Below are positions 33,808 to 41,916 of a stretch of 50,983 bases of DNA, piece after piece. Positions within the stretch are counted from its first letter, which is position 1. Every line of letters begins with the position of its first letter. Origin of the DNA: Desulforudis sp. (GTDB lineage: Bacteria; Bacillota; Desulfotomaculia; Desulfotomaculales; Desulforudaceae). The notes under the pieces are model-generated. The model searched no databases, was not told the origin of the DNA, and saw nothing but the letters and a program-made list of their open reading frames with translations. The position numbers were made by a program, and so were the translations under genes. The stretch lies in NCBI GenBank assembly GCA_019084485.1, contig JAHRFU010000020.1:1-50983 (forward strand), in the 5' to 3' direction.

Positions 33808-33990
33808 TCAGTGACCATCTTTGAACCTTTGAAGTCTGTCCCTCCGGTTGCTTTGCTCCACCGGGGTGGGACCGGATCCTTCCTGTTCCCGCATCAGCCG
33901 GGCATGCGCCCAGGCCAGAAACCCTCCGGCACCCAATGTGCCAACTATCAGCAGAACCAGGATAATCAGTTTGACGGTCAGTTCCCCCAT
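33808..33990 (-). CDS. Small single-pass membrane protein (60 aa)
   Basis: Not recognised. One N-terminal membrane helix (LIILVLLIVGTLGAGGFLAW, residues 8-27) is followed by a short polar, arginine-rich tail. ATG at 33990 is preceded by GTGAGGG. It lies on the minus strand between the end of folC and the germination operon. Its protein-like composition supports a gene, but the small size leaves doubt. Confidence 0.5.
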   Translation of the reverse strand: MGELTVKLIILVLLIVGTLGAGGFLAWAHARLMREQEGSGPTPVEQSNRRDRLQRFKDGH

Positions 33991-34104
33991 AAACCCTCAC
34001 TACGCACAAGATCACTTCGATCCCTAGGTTTCCCAACCTTTCATAATTCATCCCCACCGAGTAAAGGCTAACAAAAATACCAGGTAGGGAAGTGCACAAC
34101 CATT

Positions 34105-35211
34105 TTGCGGGAAGAAGGCCGGATTTCCTCCTACCAGGCCATGAATTTCATTATTGCCATTATTCTACCGACGGCGATCTTGGTGCTGCCTTCGCTGACA
34201 GCCGAACGCGCTGCGGAGAATGCCTGGCTGTCACCCGTGATCGCCTTTGTGCTCGGCTTGGGGATAGCGTATGTCGCAGCTTCTCTGGCCCTGCGCTTTC
34301 CGGACAAAACGGTGATTCAATTTGCGCCCAGCTTGCTGGGCCCGGTCTTGGGGAAGATTGTGGGCCTGGTCTTTATCGGGTACTTCTTCTTTATCACGAT
34401 TGTGGTCCAGCGGGAGTTTGCGGAACTGATGACCAACCTCTTCTACGACCGTACACCGAATATCGTGTTTGTCGGACTGCTTACCGGGCTGGCGGTGTAC
34501 GTGGTATACAAGGGTCTGGAAGTGCTGGCCCGGGTAAACGACATCATTATCTTACTGTTTTTGTTCTCGATCCTGTTTTTTCTGGTTGTAGTGATCAAAG
34601 ATCTGCGGCCTCAGGCGTTTCTGCCTTTTCTGGGGGAAGGCATTGGCCCGGTAGTGTTTAGTGCGATCCCGCCTGCAGCCTGGTTTGCAGAAGCGGTAGT
34701 GATCATGATGCTGGTGCCCTTTTTGCAGGACAAGGGTAAGGCGATAAAGGCGAATATAGCCGCCGTCACGATTGTCTTCCTGTCGCTTATGATCATTACA
34801 GTGGGAACCATCGGAATCCTGGGATCCAGCGAAACGGCTACTTTCCACTTCGCCTCGTTTGCCGTCGTCCGCCGAATCGAGTTTGCCGGGCTGGAGTTTT
34901 TTCAGCGGCAGGATGCCCTCTTCATGGCTCTGTGGGTGGGAGCCATGCTGATGAAGCTGGGGGCGTTCTTTTATGTAGGGGTGCTGGCTTTGAGCCAGTG
35001 GTTTAACCTTCGTTCTTATCGGCCGATAATTGTACCCTTGGCCACGTTCTTTACCGTTCTGTCTGTACAGTCTTGGGATAGTTTTTCCGAGTTTGCTTTG
35101 TTTACGGGGCAGACCGTACCCCTGGTAATCGGTTCGGTGGCCTACGGAGTGACCTTGTTCCTGTTTGTAGTTGCCATGCTTAGACGGAAAGAACTGGACG
35201 GCAAAGCTTAA
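34105..35211 (+). CDS. gerKB: Spore germination permease, GerAB/GerKB family
   Basis: Inner-membrane B subunit of a Ger nutrient receptor, in the amino acid-polyamine-organocation transporter superfamily. About ten membrane helices are visible across 368 residues, starting with QAMNFIIAIILPTAILVLPS; one example is IIILLFLFSILFFLVVVIKD. TTG at 34105, with AGGTAGGG about 13 bases upstream; the start is a little uncertain. First gene of a B-A-C ordered operon with the next two genes. The B subunit is thought to bind the germinant; which one is unknown. Confidence 0.9.
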   Translation: MREEGRISSYQAMNFIIAIILPTAILVLPSLTAERAAENAWLSPVIAFVLGLGIAYVAASLALRFPDKTVIQFAPSLLGPVLGKIVGLVFIGYFFFITIVVQREFAELMTNLFYDRTPNIVFVGLLTGLAVYVVYKGLEVLARVNDIIILLFLFSILFFLVVVIKDLRPQAFLPFLGEGIGPVVFSAIPPAAWFAEAVVIMMLVPFLQDKGKAIKANIAAVTIVFLSLMIITVGTIGILGSSETATFHFASFAVVRRIEFAGLEFFQRQDALFMALWVGAMLMKLGAFFYVGVLALSQWFNLRSYRPIIVPLATFFTVLSVQSWDSFSEFALFTGQTVPLVIGSVAYGVTLFLFVVAMLRRKELDGKA

Positions 35212-35257
35212 CAGAACGCTGATAGTCTAGATCTAATTGATAGGGGACTAGTGGCTA

Positions 35258-36898
35258 TTGAAATCCAGAGATACGGATCAGATGGATAACCTGCTACGTT
35301 ATATAGATGCTTATCGGGGAGACACTGCGGTGCAAAGAAGCGGCGGTTCCGATCCGCTTCCGGACATCCCCCAGGTTGCCTTCTCACCGGTACTCGATGA
35401 GAATGTCGGCCTTATTCAGACGCTGATGGGGGACAACTTCGACTTTATCCTGCGCCGCGTGCGTATCCGTGCTGCGGGCGGTCGCAGGGCTGCCGTCTTT
35501 TTCCTGGAAGAGATCGTGGACACCGTAGAAGTTAGTGAGACCATCCTGGAACCGTTGGCCCACTTTGCTTCTTTCGAGCCCGGGGAGCCCGGGCAAGACG
35601 TTATGGGGGGCATCGTTGAATCCATACTGGAGGCCGCGGCTGTCGCCGAACAGCACGACCTACGGGGTTTGCTCGAAGCGGTGTCAACTGGACAAGTCGG
35701 TCTGCTGGTGGACGGGGTGGACCGGGCTCTGTCGGTCGACGTCCGGAAGTACGTTAGGCGCCAGGTGGACATACCACAGACGGAATCTTCCGTCCGCGGG
35801 CCGCAGGACGGCTTCACCGAGGATGAATACCTGAACCTGGCGCTGATCCGGCAGCGCATCCGCAGTCCGCACCTGGTGGCAGAGAGTCTCAATCTGGGCC
35901 GAGTGACCTCGACCGTTGTGGGCGTCGTGTACATCCGTGGGCTTGCCGCTCCGTCCCTGGTGCATGAGGTGAAATCACGACTGCGGCGTCTGGATGTCGA
36001 TGCTGTTCTGGAATCAGGCTACATCGAGGAACTCACCAAGGACGATCCGTTATCTCCCTTTCCGCTGCTCCTCTCCACCGAGCGTCCCGACCGAGTCGCC
36101 GCAGGGGTGTTGGAAGGGCGGGTGGCGATCATGGTTTCCAACACCCCGTTTGTGCTGGTTGTACCGACCGAATTTACTTCGATGGTCTCTTCACCAGAGG
36201 ACTACTACGTTGGTTTCCCGTATGGAACGATAATTAGGATGGTAAGGTATCTCGCCCTTGGGACGTCATTATTTTTGCCGGCCGTCTATATTGCGATCAC
36301 CACCTTTCACCAGGAAATGCTGCCCACGGAACTGATACTTTCCATTGCCAGCGCTCGCGAAGGGGTGCCTTTTCCGTCAATCGTTGAACTGCTGATCATG
36401 GAGTTCCTTTTCGAAGCGCTGCGTGAGGCCGGTATCCGCCTGCCGCGTCCTTTCGGACAGGCGGTAAGCATCGTTGGGGCTCTGATTATCGGCCAAGCTG
36501 CAGTACAGGCCAGCCTGGTCTCCCCGCTGCTGATCATTGTGGTGGCGGTTACCGGAATCGCGTCCTTCATCTCGCCGATTTTCAGTATGGGTCTTGCTAT
36601 GCGTTTCCTGCGGTTCCCGATTACCCTATTGGGCGCAACCCTGGGCCTGTTCGGGGTAGCCGTAGGAGTTCTGGCAATTCTGATCCATTTGGCCGGTCTG
36701 CGGTCTTTCGGGGTGCCTTTCATGTCTCCGGTCGTACCGGCCAATCTTACCGACTGGAAGGACACGTTTGTACGTTGGGGTATGTGGACGATGGAGAAGC
36801 GGCCGAGCCAGCTCTTTAAATCGGGACGCAGGCGGATGGCCCGGGGGCTGAAACCTGAGCCCCCGCAGGAGCGATTCAGGCAAGGGGGTGAACGGTAA
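35258..36898 (+). CDS. gerKA: Spore germination receptor subunit A, GerAA/GerKA family
   Basis: A subunit of the Ger receptor in the spore inner membrane. The N-terminal soluble part holds typical motifs (ENVGLIQTLMG, DFILRRVRI, and SVDVRKYVRRQVDIPQTESS with VRGPQDGFTE). A cluster of about five C-terminal membrane segments follows (YLALGTSLFLPAVYIAITTF; AVSIVGALIIGQAAVQASLV). At 546 residues it is the usual length. TTG at 35258 has AGGGGAC upstream. Its stop overlaps the gerKC start as TAATG. No defects seen. Confidence 0.95.
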   Translation: MKSRDTDQMDNLLRYIDAYRGDTAVQRSGGSDPLPDIPQVAFSPVLDENVGLIQTLMGDNFDFILRRVRIRAAGGRRAAVFFLEEIVDTVEVSETILEPLAHFASFEPGEPGQDVMGGIVESILEAAAVAEQHDLRGLLEAVSTGQVGLLVDGVDRALSVDVRKYVRRQVDIPQTESSVRGPQDGFTEDEYLNLALIRQRIRSPHLVAESLNLGRVTSTVVGVVYIRGLAAPSLVHEVKSRLRRLDVDAVLESGYIEELTKDDPLSPFPLLLSTERPDRVAAGVLEGRVAIMVSNTPFVLVVPTEFTSMVSSPEDYYVGFPYGTIIRMVRYLALGTSLFLPAVYIAITTFHQEMLPTELILSIASAREGVPFPSIVELLIMEFLFEALREAGIRLPRPFGQAVSIVGALIIGQAAVQASLVSPLLIIVVAVTGIASFISPIFSMGLAMRFLRFPITLLGATLGLFGVAVGVLAILIHLAGLRSFGVPFMSPVVPANLTDWKDTFVRWGMWTMEKRPSQLFKSGRRRMARGLKPEPPQERFRQGGER

Positions 36899-38133
36899 TG
36901 TATCACAAACGGTGTTTAATGGCGGCGGCTGTACTACTCACTATTGTTTTCATGACGGCGGGTTGTTGGGACCGCGACGAGGTGGAAGAACTAGGGATCG
37001 TGCTCGGTATCGCTATCAAGAGCCTGCCCGGGGAAAGAGTACAAATGATCGCCCAGTTTGCCAATCCCAGGCTGGTAGGCGGTGCTCAGGTAGGGCGTGA
37101 AACCCCCGGGGCCAGCATCTCCTCCAAGTGAGACCACAATGTGGTGGGGTCCGGTCGGACCCTGGCTGAAGCCCGAAACGAAATCGCCTCCATTACCCCC
37201 CGGCGCCTTTTCCTCGCCCATACCCGGGTTCTGCTGTTGGATGAGGCACTGACCCGGGATGGCGTGAGTAAGGTGTTGGATCATCTGATCCGTAACCGGG
37301 AGGTTAGGCGAGAAATCGTCTGGATCTTTGTGGCTGTCGATGACCCTATCGTGATTTTGGACGTTCCAGCCCCGATTGCAATTTGCTCAGCAGACCGAAT
37401 TGACCAGATCATGCGTGCTCGCTTGCCCGGGCAGTATTTCCCGCGGGTACGGCTGACCGAATTCCTGAGGGAAATGGAGGCCGAGGGAGCCGATCCTTTT
37501 GCTCCGCTGATCGCGTTGGCTTCAAACGAGGCCTTTCAGCAGGTCACCAGGCTTCCGCAGGATCCTTCACCGGAACCTCTGCACAACATCAAAATTGAAG
37601 GCACGGGCGTATTTCGCGGCGACCGTCTGGTGGGCTTCCTTAACCGCAGCCAGACCCAAGGTTTGCTGTTTGCCCGTGGCGAGGCTCTTCAGGGACGGTT
37701 TGTGTTTGTTGAACCGGAAATGGATTGTCTGATTACGGTAGGCCAATTGCGCAACCGGGGCTCAGTTATACCACGGTTGGGGGAAGATGGGCGCATTGCC
37801 GCCGAGATTCGGGTGGAGTTTGAAGTGTTCCTTGAACAGATTGAATGCAATCTCGATGTTGGCCAACCGGATGTGATGCAAAGGCTTGAGGAACTCCTGG
37901 CCAACCAAATCAGAGAGCAGATTTACAGTGCCCTAGCGGTTAGCCGCCGTACCGGTTCCGACTTTTTCGGCCTGGGCTCTGCCGTTCACCGGGCAGATCC
38001 TGCACGCTGGAAAGAGGTCCGGGAACGGTGGCGGGACGAGTTTCTGCCGACTATCGACATAGATGTGATTGTGGAAGGCCGGATACGTGACACCGGCACC
38101 ATTGTCAAGCCCCTTGAACCGCCGTTGCGTTGA
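36898..38133 (+). pseudogene. gerKC: Spore germination lipoprotein GerKC with an in-frame UGA
   Basis: C subunit of the Ger receptor. The N-terminus has a lipoprotein signal (LLTIVFMTAGC) followed by WDRDEVEELGIVLGIAI, the classic GerAC beginning. After 77 codons a TGA stop (37129-37131) interrupts the frame. The same frame continues without a shift (SGRTLAEARNEIASITPRRL) to 38133 through the conserved middle and C-terminal domains (HTRVLLLDEALTRDGVSKVL; GTGVFRGDRLVGFLNRSQTQ). A GTG at 37141 could allow re-initiation of a fragment without the lipid anchor. Without the stop, the length would be about 410 residues, normal for the family. This is a nonsense mutation, a sequencing error or, less likely, readthrough. 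Its start overlaps the gerKA stop, with AAGGGGGTG as ribosome site. Confidence 0.85.
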
Positions 38134-38174
38134 ATCTAGGGGTTTGATACTGTCACCAGGAAGGTTGATAAGCA

Positions 38175-38417
38175 ATGATCGCAGTCGCCGTGCTCGTCTT
38201 TGTGTTGATCATTGGCATTGAAGTGCCGAGGATGCTGAAGCACAAGTTGTATCGTGAACTCGCCGTCTTCGGGGTGCTGGTCCTGGCCGGCATGGTCTGG
38301 AGCTACGGCACCTTCCTGGATGTTCCGATGCCGAAGGTTTTTGAACCGATTCAAACCCTGGCCGAACCGGTACACCGCTTTCTCGAGGAATCCCTTGCTT
38401 CCCCAAGTGCAAATTGA
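38175..38417 (+). CDS. Small two-helix membrane protein in the ger operon (80 aa)
   Basis: Two membrane segments (IAVAVLVFVLIIGIEVPRML and LAVFGVLVLAGMVWSYGTFL) with an amphipathic tail. ATG at 38175 follows GGAAGG by 8 bases. It lies 41 bases downstream of gerKC on the same strand. Small membrane proteins of this kind, possibly the D-type Ger accessory subunits, often follow ger operons; an accessory role in the receptor is inferred from position only. Confidence 0.75.
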   Translation: MIAVAVLVFVLIIGIEVPRMLKHKLYRELAVFGVLVLAGMVWSYGTFLDVPMPKVFEPIQTLAEPVHRFLEESLASPSAN

Positions 38418-38479
38418 GATCCGACACGGTTGTAGGGTATTGAACAGCGGATATTGTCGGAGCAGGAGGAATTTCCCGG

Positions 38480-38641
38480 ATGATAACCAGCATTGTGTCC
38501 GGGGATGGCTTTGGCCTCGGCCGGTGCTGCCCTATTCTATTACCGCCGGTTCGGCCACCTCTCCCCCAAGGTGTTGATTGCCACGGGCGCTACCTTCTGG
38601 GAGGGTTTATCACCGCCGTAATCTTCGGCGGACTCCGCTGA
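38480..38641 (+). pseudogene. Small membrane protein ORF with apparent compensating frameshifts
   Basis: ATG at 38480 follows AGGAGG, and an uninterrupted 53-codon frame runs to 38641. The protein reads well at both ends (MITSIVSG; GGFITAVIFGGL) but is unlike a protein in the middle. Shifting one base forward after codon 8 gives a smooth hydrophobic stretch, MALASAGAALFYYRRFGHLS, continuing PKVLIATGATFWEG. Returning to the first frame completes a sensible membrane protein. I infer one inserted and one lost base. This may be real decay or an assembly error, as for the nearby gerKC stop. Confidence 0.45.
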
Positions 38642-38673
38642 CTCCTGACTCCTGACTACTGGGGAGGCATTTT

Positions 38674-38719
38674 CCCGCAGTGCCGCTCATAGATTTAGGC
38701 GAGCAAGTTTGCCTGCGGG
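38674..38719 (+). promoter_or_regulatory. Inverted repeat masking the exchanger ribosome site
   Basis: CCCGCAG (38674-38680) can pair with CTGCGGG (38713-38719). The last three G residues belong to the GGGAGGGG ribosome site of the next gene, so the hairpin could limit its translation. It resembles no riboswitch class I know. Confidence 0.3.
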
Positions 38720-38729
38720 AGGGGTCGGT

Positions 38730-39725
38730 TTGGTCTATTTGTTCCTGGCTGCCAGCCTGGTGGTAATCCTGGTCGGGGCCAAGTTTTTCACCAACGGCAT
38801 AGAATGGTTGGGGGTCAGGCTGGGTCTGGCCCGTGGAGCGGTGGGCAGCGTGCTCGCCGCCATCGGTACGGCCCTTCCGGAGACAATGATCCCTGTGGTG
38901 GCAATCCTGATGGGACATGGTCAGGCTTCTCACGATATCGGGGTGGGGGCGATCCTGGGCGCTCCTTTTATGCTTAGTACCGTAGGCTTCATGCTTGCGG
39001 GGCTGATGGCGCTTCTTCTGATCCGCCGGCGACGCGGAGCAGTGCTGCGGCCAGACCCGACGCTGGTTCGGCGTGACCTAGGCTTCTTCCTAGTTGCCTA
39101 CAGCCTGGCCATCGGGGCCGCATTCCTGCCGCATGCACTGCGTCCGGTAATAGTGGTGCTGCTCCTTGGAGCCTACATCGGCTTTGTGGCTCTGGCCCTC
39201 AGCCAGGGTGAGAAATGTAGGGAAGGGGACGATGTCGGCCCGCTGCTGGCGGTACCTCGGATGGCAAACCCACCGCTGGCCATAATTTTGCTACAAGTCT
39301 TCTTTTCGTTTATGTTGATCCTGGGCGGAGCCAAGGTGTTTGTCCACGGTATCGGCAGCCTTGCCGAAACCTTTGGAATCGCCCCGTTCATTTTTGCCCT
39401 ACTGATCGCTCCGGTGGCCACCGAAATGCCCGAGCTGTTTAACAGCCTGATCTGGATCAGGGAGGGCAAGGACACCCTCGCCATCGGGAATATCACCGGG
39501 GCTATGGTCTTTCAAAGCTCAATTGTCCCGGCCATCGGGATCAGTTTTACGGCCTGGGAACTGACTCCTGCCGCCTTTGCCAGCGCTGCTCTAGCTCTAA
39601 CCTCAGCCTGGATCCTGTTTCTCAGCGTCCGTCGGCGGGGATACCTCTTCGGGCCGCTTCTATTCCTCATGGGTGCCGGTTTCTACGCCTTCTTTGTCAC
39701 CATGGTGCTCTGCGGCGGTCTCTAA
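38730..39725 (+). CDS. Ca2+/cation antiporter (CaCA family)
   Basis: Membrane exchanger of the sodium/calcium exchanger superfamily. The two inverted alpha-repeats that form the ion site are visible: GTALPETMIPVVAILMGHG in the first half and APVATEMPELFNSLIWIREG in the second, each with the key acidic residue. About ten membrane helices over 331 residues. TTG at 38730 is chosen because GGGAGGGG ends 5 bases upstream; a TTG at 38709 precedes that site. Its role is probably calcium or cation homeostasis. It follows the ger operon, but a link to spore calcium is only speculation. Confidence 0.88.
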   Translation: MVYLFLAASLVVILVGAKFFTNGIEWLGVRLGLARGAVGSVLAAIGTALPETMIPVVAILMGHGQASHDIGVGAILGAPFMLSTVGFMLAGLMALLLIRRRRGAVLRPDPTLVRRDLGFFLVAYSLAIGAAFLPHALRPVIVVLLLGAYIGFVALALSQGEKCREGDDVGPLLAVPRMANPPLAIILLQVFFSFMLILGGAKVFVHGIGSLAETFGIAPFIFALLIAPVATEMPELFNSLIWIREGKDTLAIGNITGAMVFQSSIVPAIGISFTAWELTPAAFASAALALTSAWILFLSVRRRGYLFGPLLFLMGAGFYAFFVTMVLCGGL

Positions 39726-39794
39726 ATCATCCATTTGTTTAAATCTCCCTTTCGTGAGATACTGAGGGGCACAGGCTTAATAGGGAGGATTATT

Positions 39795-40253
39795 ATGAGC
39801 TATGAAGCCCGTATCAAGGAACTCGGACTGATCATCCCCGAACCCCCCGCACCGCTAGCATCCTACCTGCCGGGTATCCAGGCCGGGCGGCTCATCTTCA
39901 CATCCGGCCAGCTTCCGTTTGAAAACGGCAGGCTGGCCTTTGTCGGGCGGCTGGGCGGAGACTACACCGCTCAGGAGGGGGCCGAGGCCGCCCGCCTCTG
40001 TATAATGAACGCCTTAGGTGTGGTGCGCAGCCTAGCCGGCAGCTTGGACCAGGTTGAACAGGTGGTGAAAATCACCGTATTCGTAAACTGCCTGGCTGGC
40101 TTCACGGAGCAGCCGCAGGTGGCTAACGGGGCCTCCAAGTTGCTTCAGGAGATCTTCGGCGAATCGGGCCGGCACTCCCGGTCTGCAGTAGGTGTGAACG
40201 CCTTACCGTTGGACGCCGCGGTAGAATTGGAAATGGTAGTAATGCTGAAGTAG
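39795..40253 (+). CDS. RidA/YjgF/Rid family protein
   Basis: Member of the Rid family, whose best-known enzymes hydrolyse reactive enamine/imine intermediates to ketoacids. It contains LIFTSGQLPFENGRLAFVGR and the C-terminal ALPLDAAVELEMV strand. The conserved catalytic Arg of classical RidA (in the R-x-A/T motif) appears as SRSAVGVNALP. At 152 residues it belongs to the longer, YjgF-like atypical subgroup. ATG at 39795 follows GGGAGG; the frame is open 20 codons further upstream without a site. The precise substrate is unknown. Confidence 0.88.
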   Translation: MSYEARIKELGLIIPEPPAPLASYLPGIQAGRLIFTSGQLPFENGRLAFVGRLGGDYTAQEGAEAARLCIMNALGVVRSLAGSLDQVEQVVKITVFVNCLAGFTEQPQVANGASKLLQEIFGESGRHSRSAVGVNALPLDAAVELEMVVMLK

Positions 40254-40269
40254 TTTCCGGTTCGACCGC

Positions 40270-40299
40270 TTGTCAATTACTTTCCCTAAATGCTAAACT
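40270..40299 (+). promoter_or_regulatory. Possible promoter of the DUF4321-maf-radC-mre cluster
   Basis: TTGTCA (40270-40275), an 18-base spacer and TAAACT (40294-40299) lie 31 bases before the DUF4321 start. The -10 match is moderate. Confidence 0.4.
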
Positions 40300-40329
40300 G
40301 GAGTAGATTATAGGGCGGGGGCTCAGAAC

Positions 40330-40575
40330 ATGGCGAAATCAAGGAATCTCTGGATTCTTATCGTCCTGATGACTATTGCCGGTCTGGCGGGGAGCGCCTT
40401 AGGACAGATACTGAGTCCGGCTGTCCCGTTGTTGGCGAATTTTACCGAGGTGGGATTACAGCCCGGGGTTCTAAACCTGCTGTTTCTTACCTTGACTTTT
40501 GGTTTTTCGCTGGCTATCGGGCCGCTTACCATCCTGGGGTTTCTACTGGGGTATCTTATTTATAGAAAGTTGTAA
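40330..40575 (+). CDS. DUF4321 small membrane protein
   Basis: An 81-residue protein with two membrane segments (NLWILIVLMTIAGLAGSALG and NLLFLTLTFGFSLAIGPLTI) separated by a conserved-looking loop LLANFTEVGL. Its size and its place just before maf match the DUF4321 family of Clostridia. ATG at 40330, with a GGGCGGGGG tract upstream. Function unknown. The next gene starts 6 bases later, so it is probably the first gene of the maf-radC-mreBCD operon. Confidence 0.82.
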   Translation: MAKSRNLWILIVLMTIAGLAGSALGQILSPAVPLLANFTEVGLQPGVLNLLFLTLTFGFSLAIGPLTILGFLLGYLIYRKL

Positions 40576-40581
40576 TCTTTG

Positions 40582-41187
40582 ATGCACTATCAGTTGGTTC
40601 TGGCTTCCGCCTCGCCGCGGAGGCGGGAACTGCTCAGTAACATCGGATTGGACTTCATCGTGATTCCCGGAAATATTGATGAACCGCTGTTGGACGGGAT
40701 GTCGCCCTCCGAACAGGTCGAGGCGCTGGCCTTGGCTAAGGCTCGGTTTGTGGCCGGCCCGTTTTCAGACGGTGTGGTTTTGGGAGCCGATACGATCGTG
40801 GTTTTGGACGGTCGAATGCTAGGCAAACCGGCTAATGCCTCGGAGGCCATAACGATGCTCCAGTTCCTGCAGGGACGGGAGCATGTGGTTTACACCGGAG
40901 TCGCCCTTGTGGACGTCAGTACTGGACGGGATGCGACTTTAAGCGAAAGCACCCGTGTGCATTTCGCTCCGCTGGACAGGCCTACTATCGAGTGGTATGT
41001 GTCTACCGGTGAACCGATGGACAAAGCTGGAGCGTATGGGGTTCAGGGACTGGGCAGTATGTTTATCGAGGGGATCAACGGCTGCTACTTCAATGTGGTC
41101 GGGCTGCCGCTGAGGCGGGTGGCCCTGATGTTAAAGGAGTTCGGCATTGATCCTTTTGTAGATAGGTCGGCTGCTCAAAGGAGATGA
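40582..41187 (+). CDS. maf: Maf nucleoside triphosphate pyrophosphatase
   Basis: Maf-family house-cleaning enzyme hydrolysing dTTP/UTP and modified nucleotides. The N-terminal signature LASASPRRRELL is complete. VVLGADTIVVLDG holds the catalytic acid, and STGEPMDKAGAYGVQG the conserved substrate-binding stretch. At 201 residues it is normal. ATG at 40582 has a weak ribosome site and lies 6 bases after the DUF4321 gene, so translation is probably coupled. In Firmicutes maf usually precedes radC and mreBCD, as here. Confidence 0.95.
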   Translation: MHYQLVLASASPRRRELLSNIGLDFIVIPGNIDEPLLDGMSPSEQVEALALAKARFVAGPFSDGVVLGADTIVVLDGRMLGKPANASEAITMLQFLQGREHVVYTGVALVDVSTGRDATLSESTRVHFAPLDRPTIEWYVSTGEPMDKAGAYGVQGLGSMFIEGINGCYFNVVGLPLRRVALMLKEFGIDPFVDRSAAQRR

Positions 41188-41193
41188 TAACTG

Positions 41194-41886
41194 TTGGGAG
41201 TGGAGTACCGGTTTACCATCAAGGAAATGCCGGAGGAGATGCGACCGCGGGAGCGGATGTTGCGGAATGGGCCGGAGGCGCTCACTGATGTGGAGTTGAT
41301 TGCGATTCTGCTGCGCAGCGGTACCCCTACCAGCACTGCCCTCGAACTGGCCGCCCAGTTGTTGGCCCGGTTTGAGGGGATAAGAGGTCTGATGGCCGCG
41401 GGCATTGAGGAGCTTCAGGAAGTGAAGGGTATCGGACCGGCCAAGGCGATCGAGGTCAGGGCGGCCCTGGAACTGGGTCGGCGTGTGGCAGCGGCGCCAG
41501 CAGTTGGAAGGCCTGTAATCCGGACTCCTGACGATGCAGCGGCGGTGGTAATGGAGAACTTCCGCCACCTCGACCGCGAGCATTTCGGCGTATTGGTTTT
41601 GAACACAAAGCACCAGGTTTTGGCCCACGAACGGGTCTCAGTAGGAACTCTTAATTCATCAAGTGTTCATCCCCGTGAAGTCTTTAAGAATGCGGTCCGG
41701 CGGAATGCGGCCGCGTTAGTGTTAGTTCACAACCACCCTTCAGGGGACCCCACGCCCAGCCGGCAGGACATCGAGCTGACCCGACGGTTGGTTGAGGCCG
41801 GGCAGATTATGGGCATCGAGATTTTGGATCACATCATTGTGGGTGACAATAAATACACCAGCTTTAAAGCTGAAGGGCTACTGTAG
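41194..41886 (+). CDS. radC: RadC-family JAB1/MPN metalloprotein
   Basis: Helix-hairpin-helix region LQEVKGIGPAKAIEVRAALE, then an MPN/JAB domain with the metal motif LVHNHPSGDPTPSRQD (HxHx7D). Despite its name its role in DNA repair is not established. Start is TTG at 41194, with AAGGAGATG upstream. At 230 residues it is typical. It lies directly before mreB, the usual arrangement in Firmicutes. Confidence 0.95.
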   Translation: MGVEYRFTIKEMPEEMRPRERMLRNGPEALTDVELIAILLRSGTPTSTALELAAQLLARFEGIRGLMAAGIEELQEVKGIGPAKAIEVRAALELGRRVAAAPAVGRPVIRTPDDAAAVVMENFRHLDREHFGVLVLNTKHQVLAHERVSVGTLNSSSVHPREVFKNAVRRNAAALVLVHNHPSGDPTPSRQDIELTRRLVEAGQIMGIEILDHIIVGDNKYTSFKAEGLL

Positions 41887-41916
41887 TAGCCCCTTGAGTT
41901 TGAAAGGAGCAGCAAG

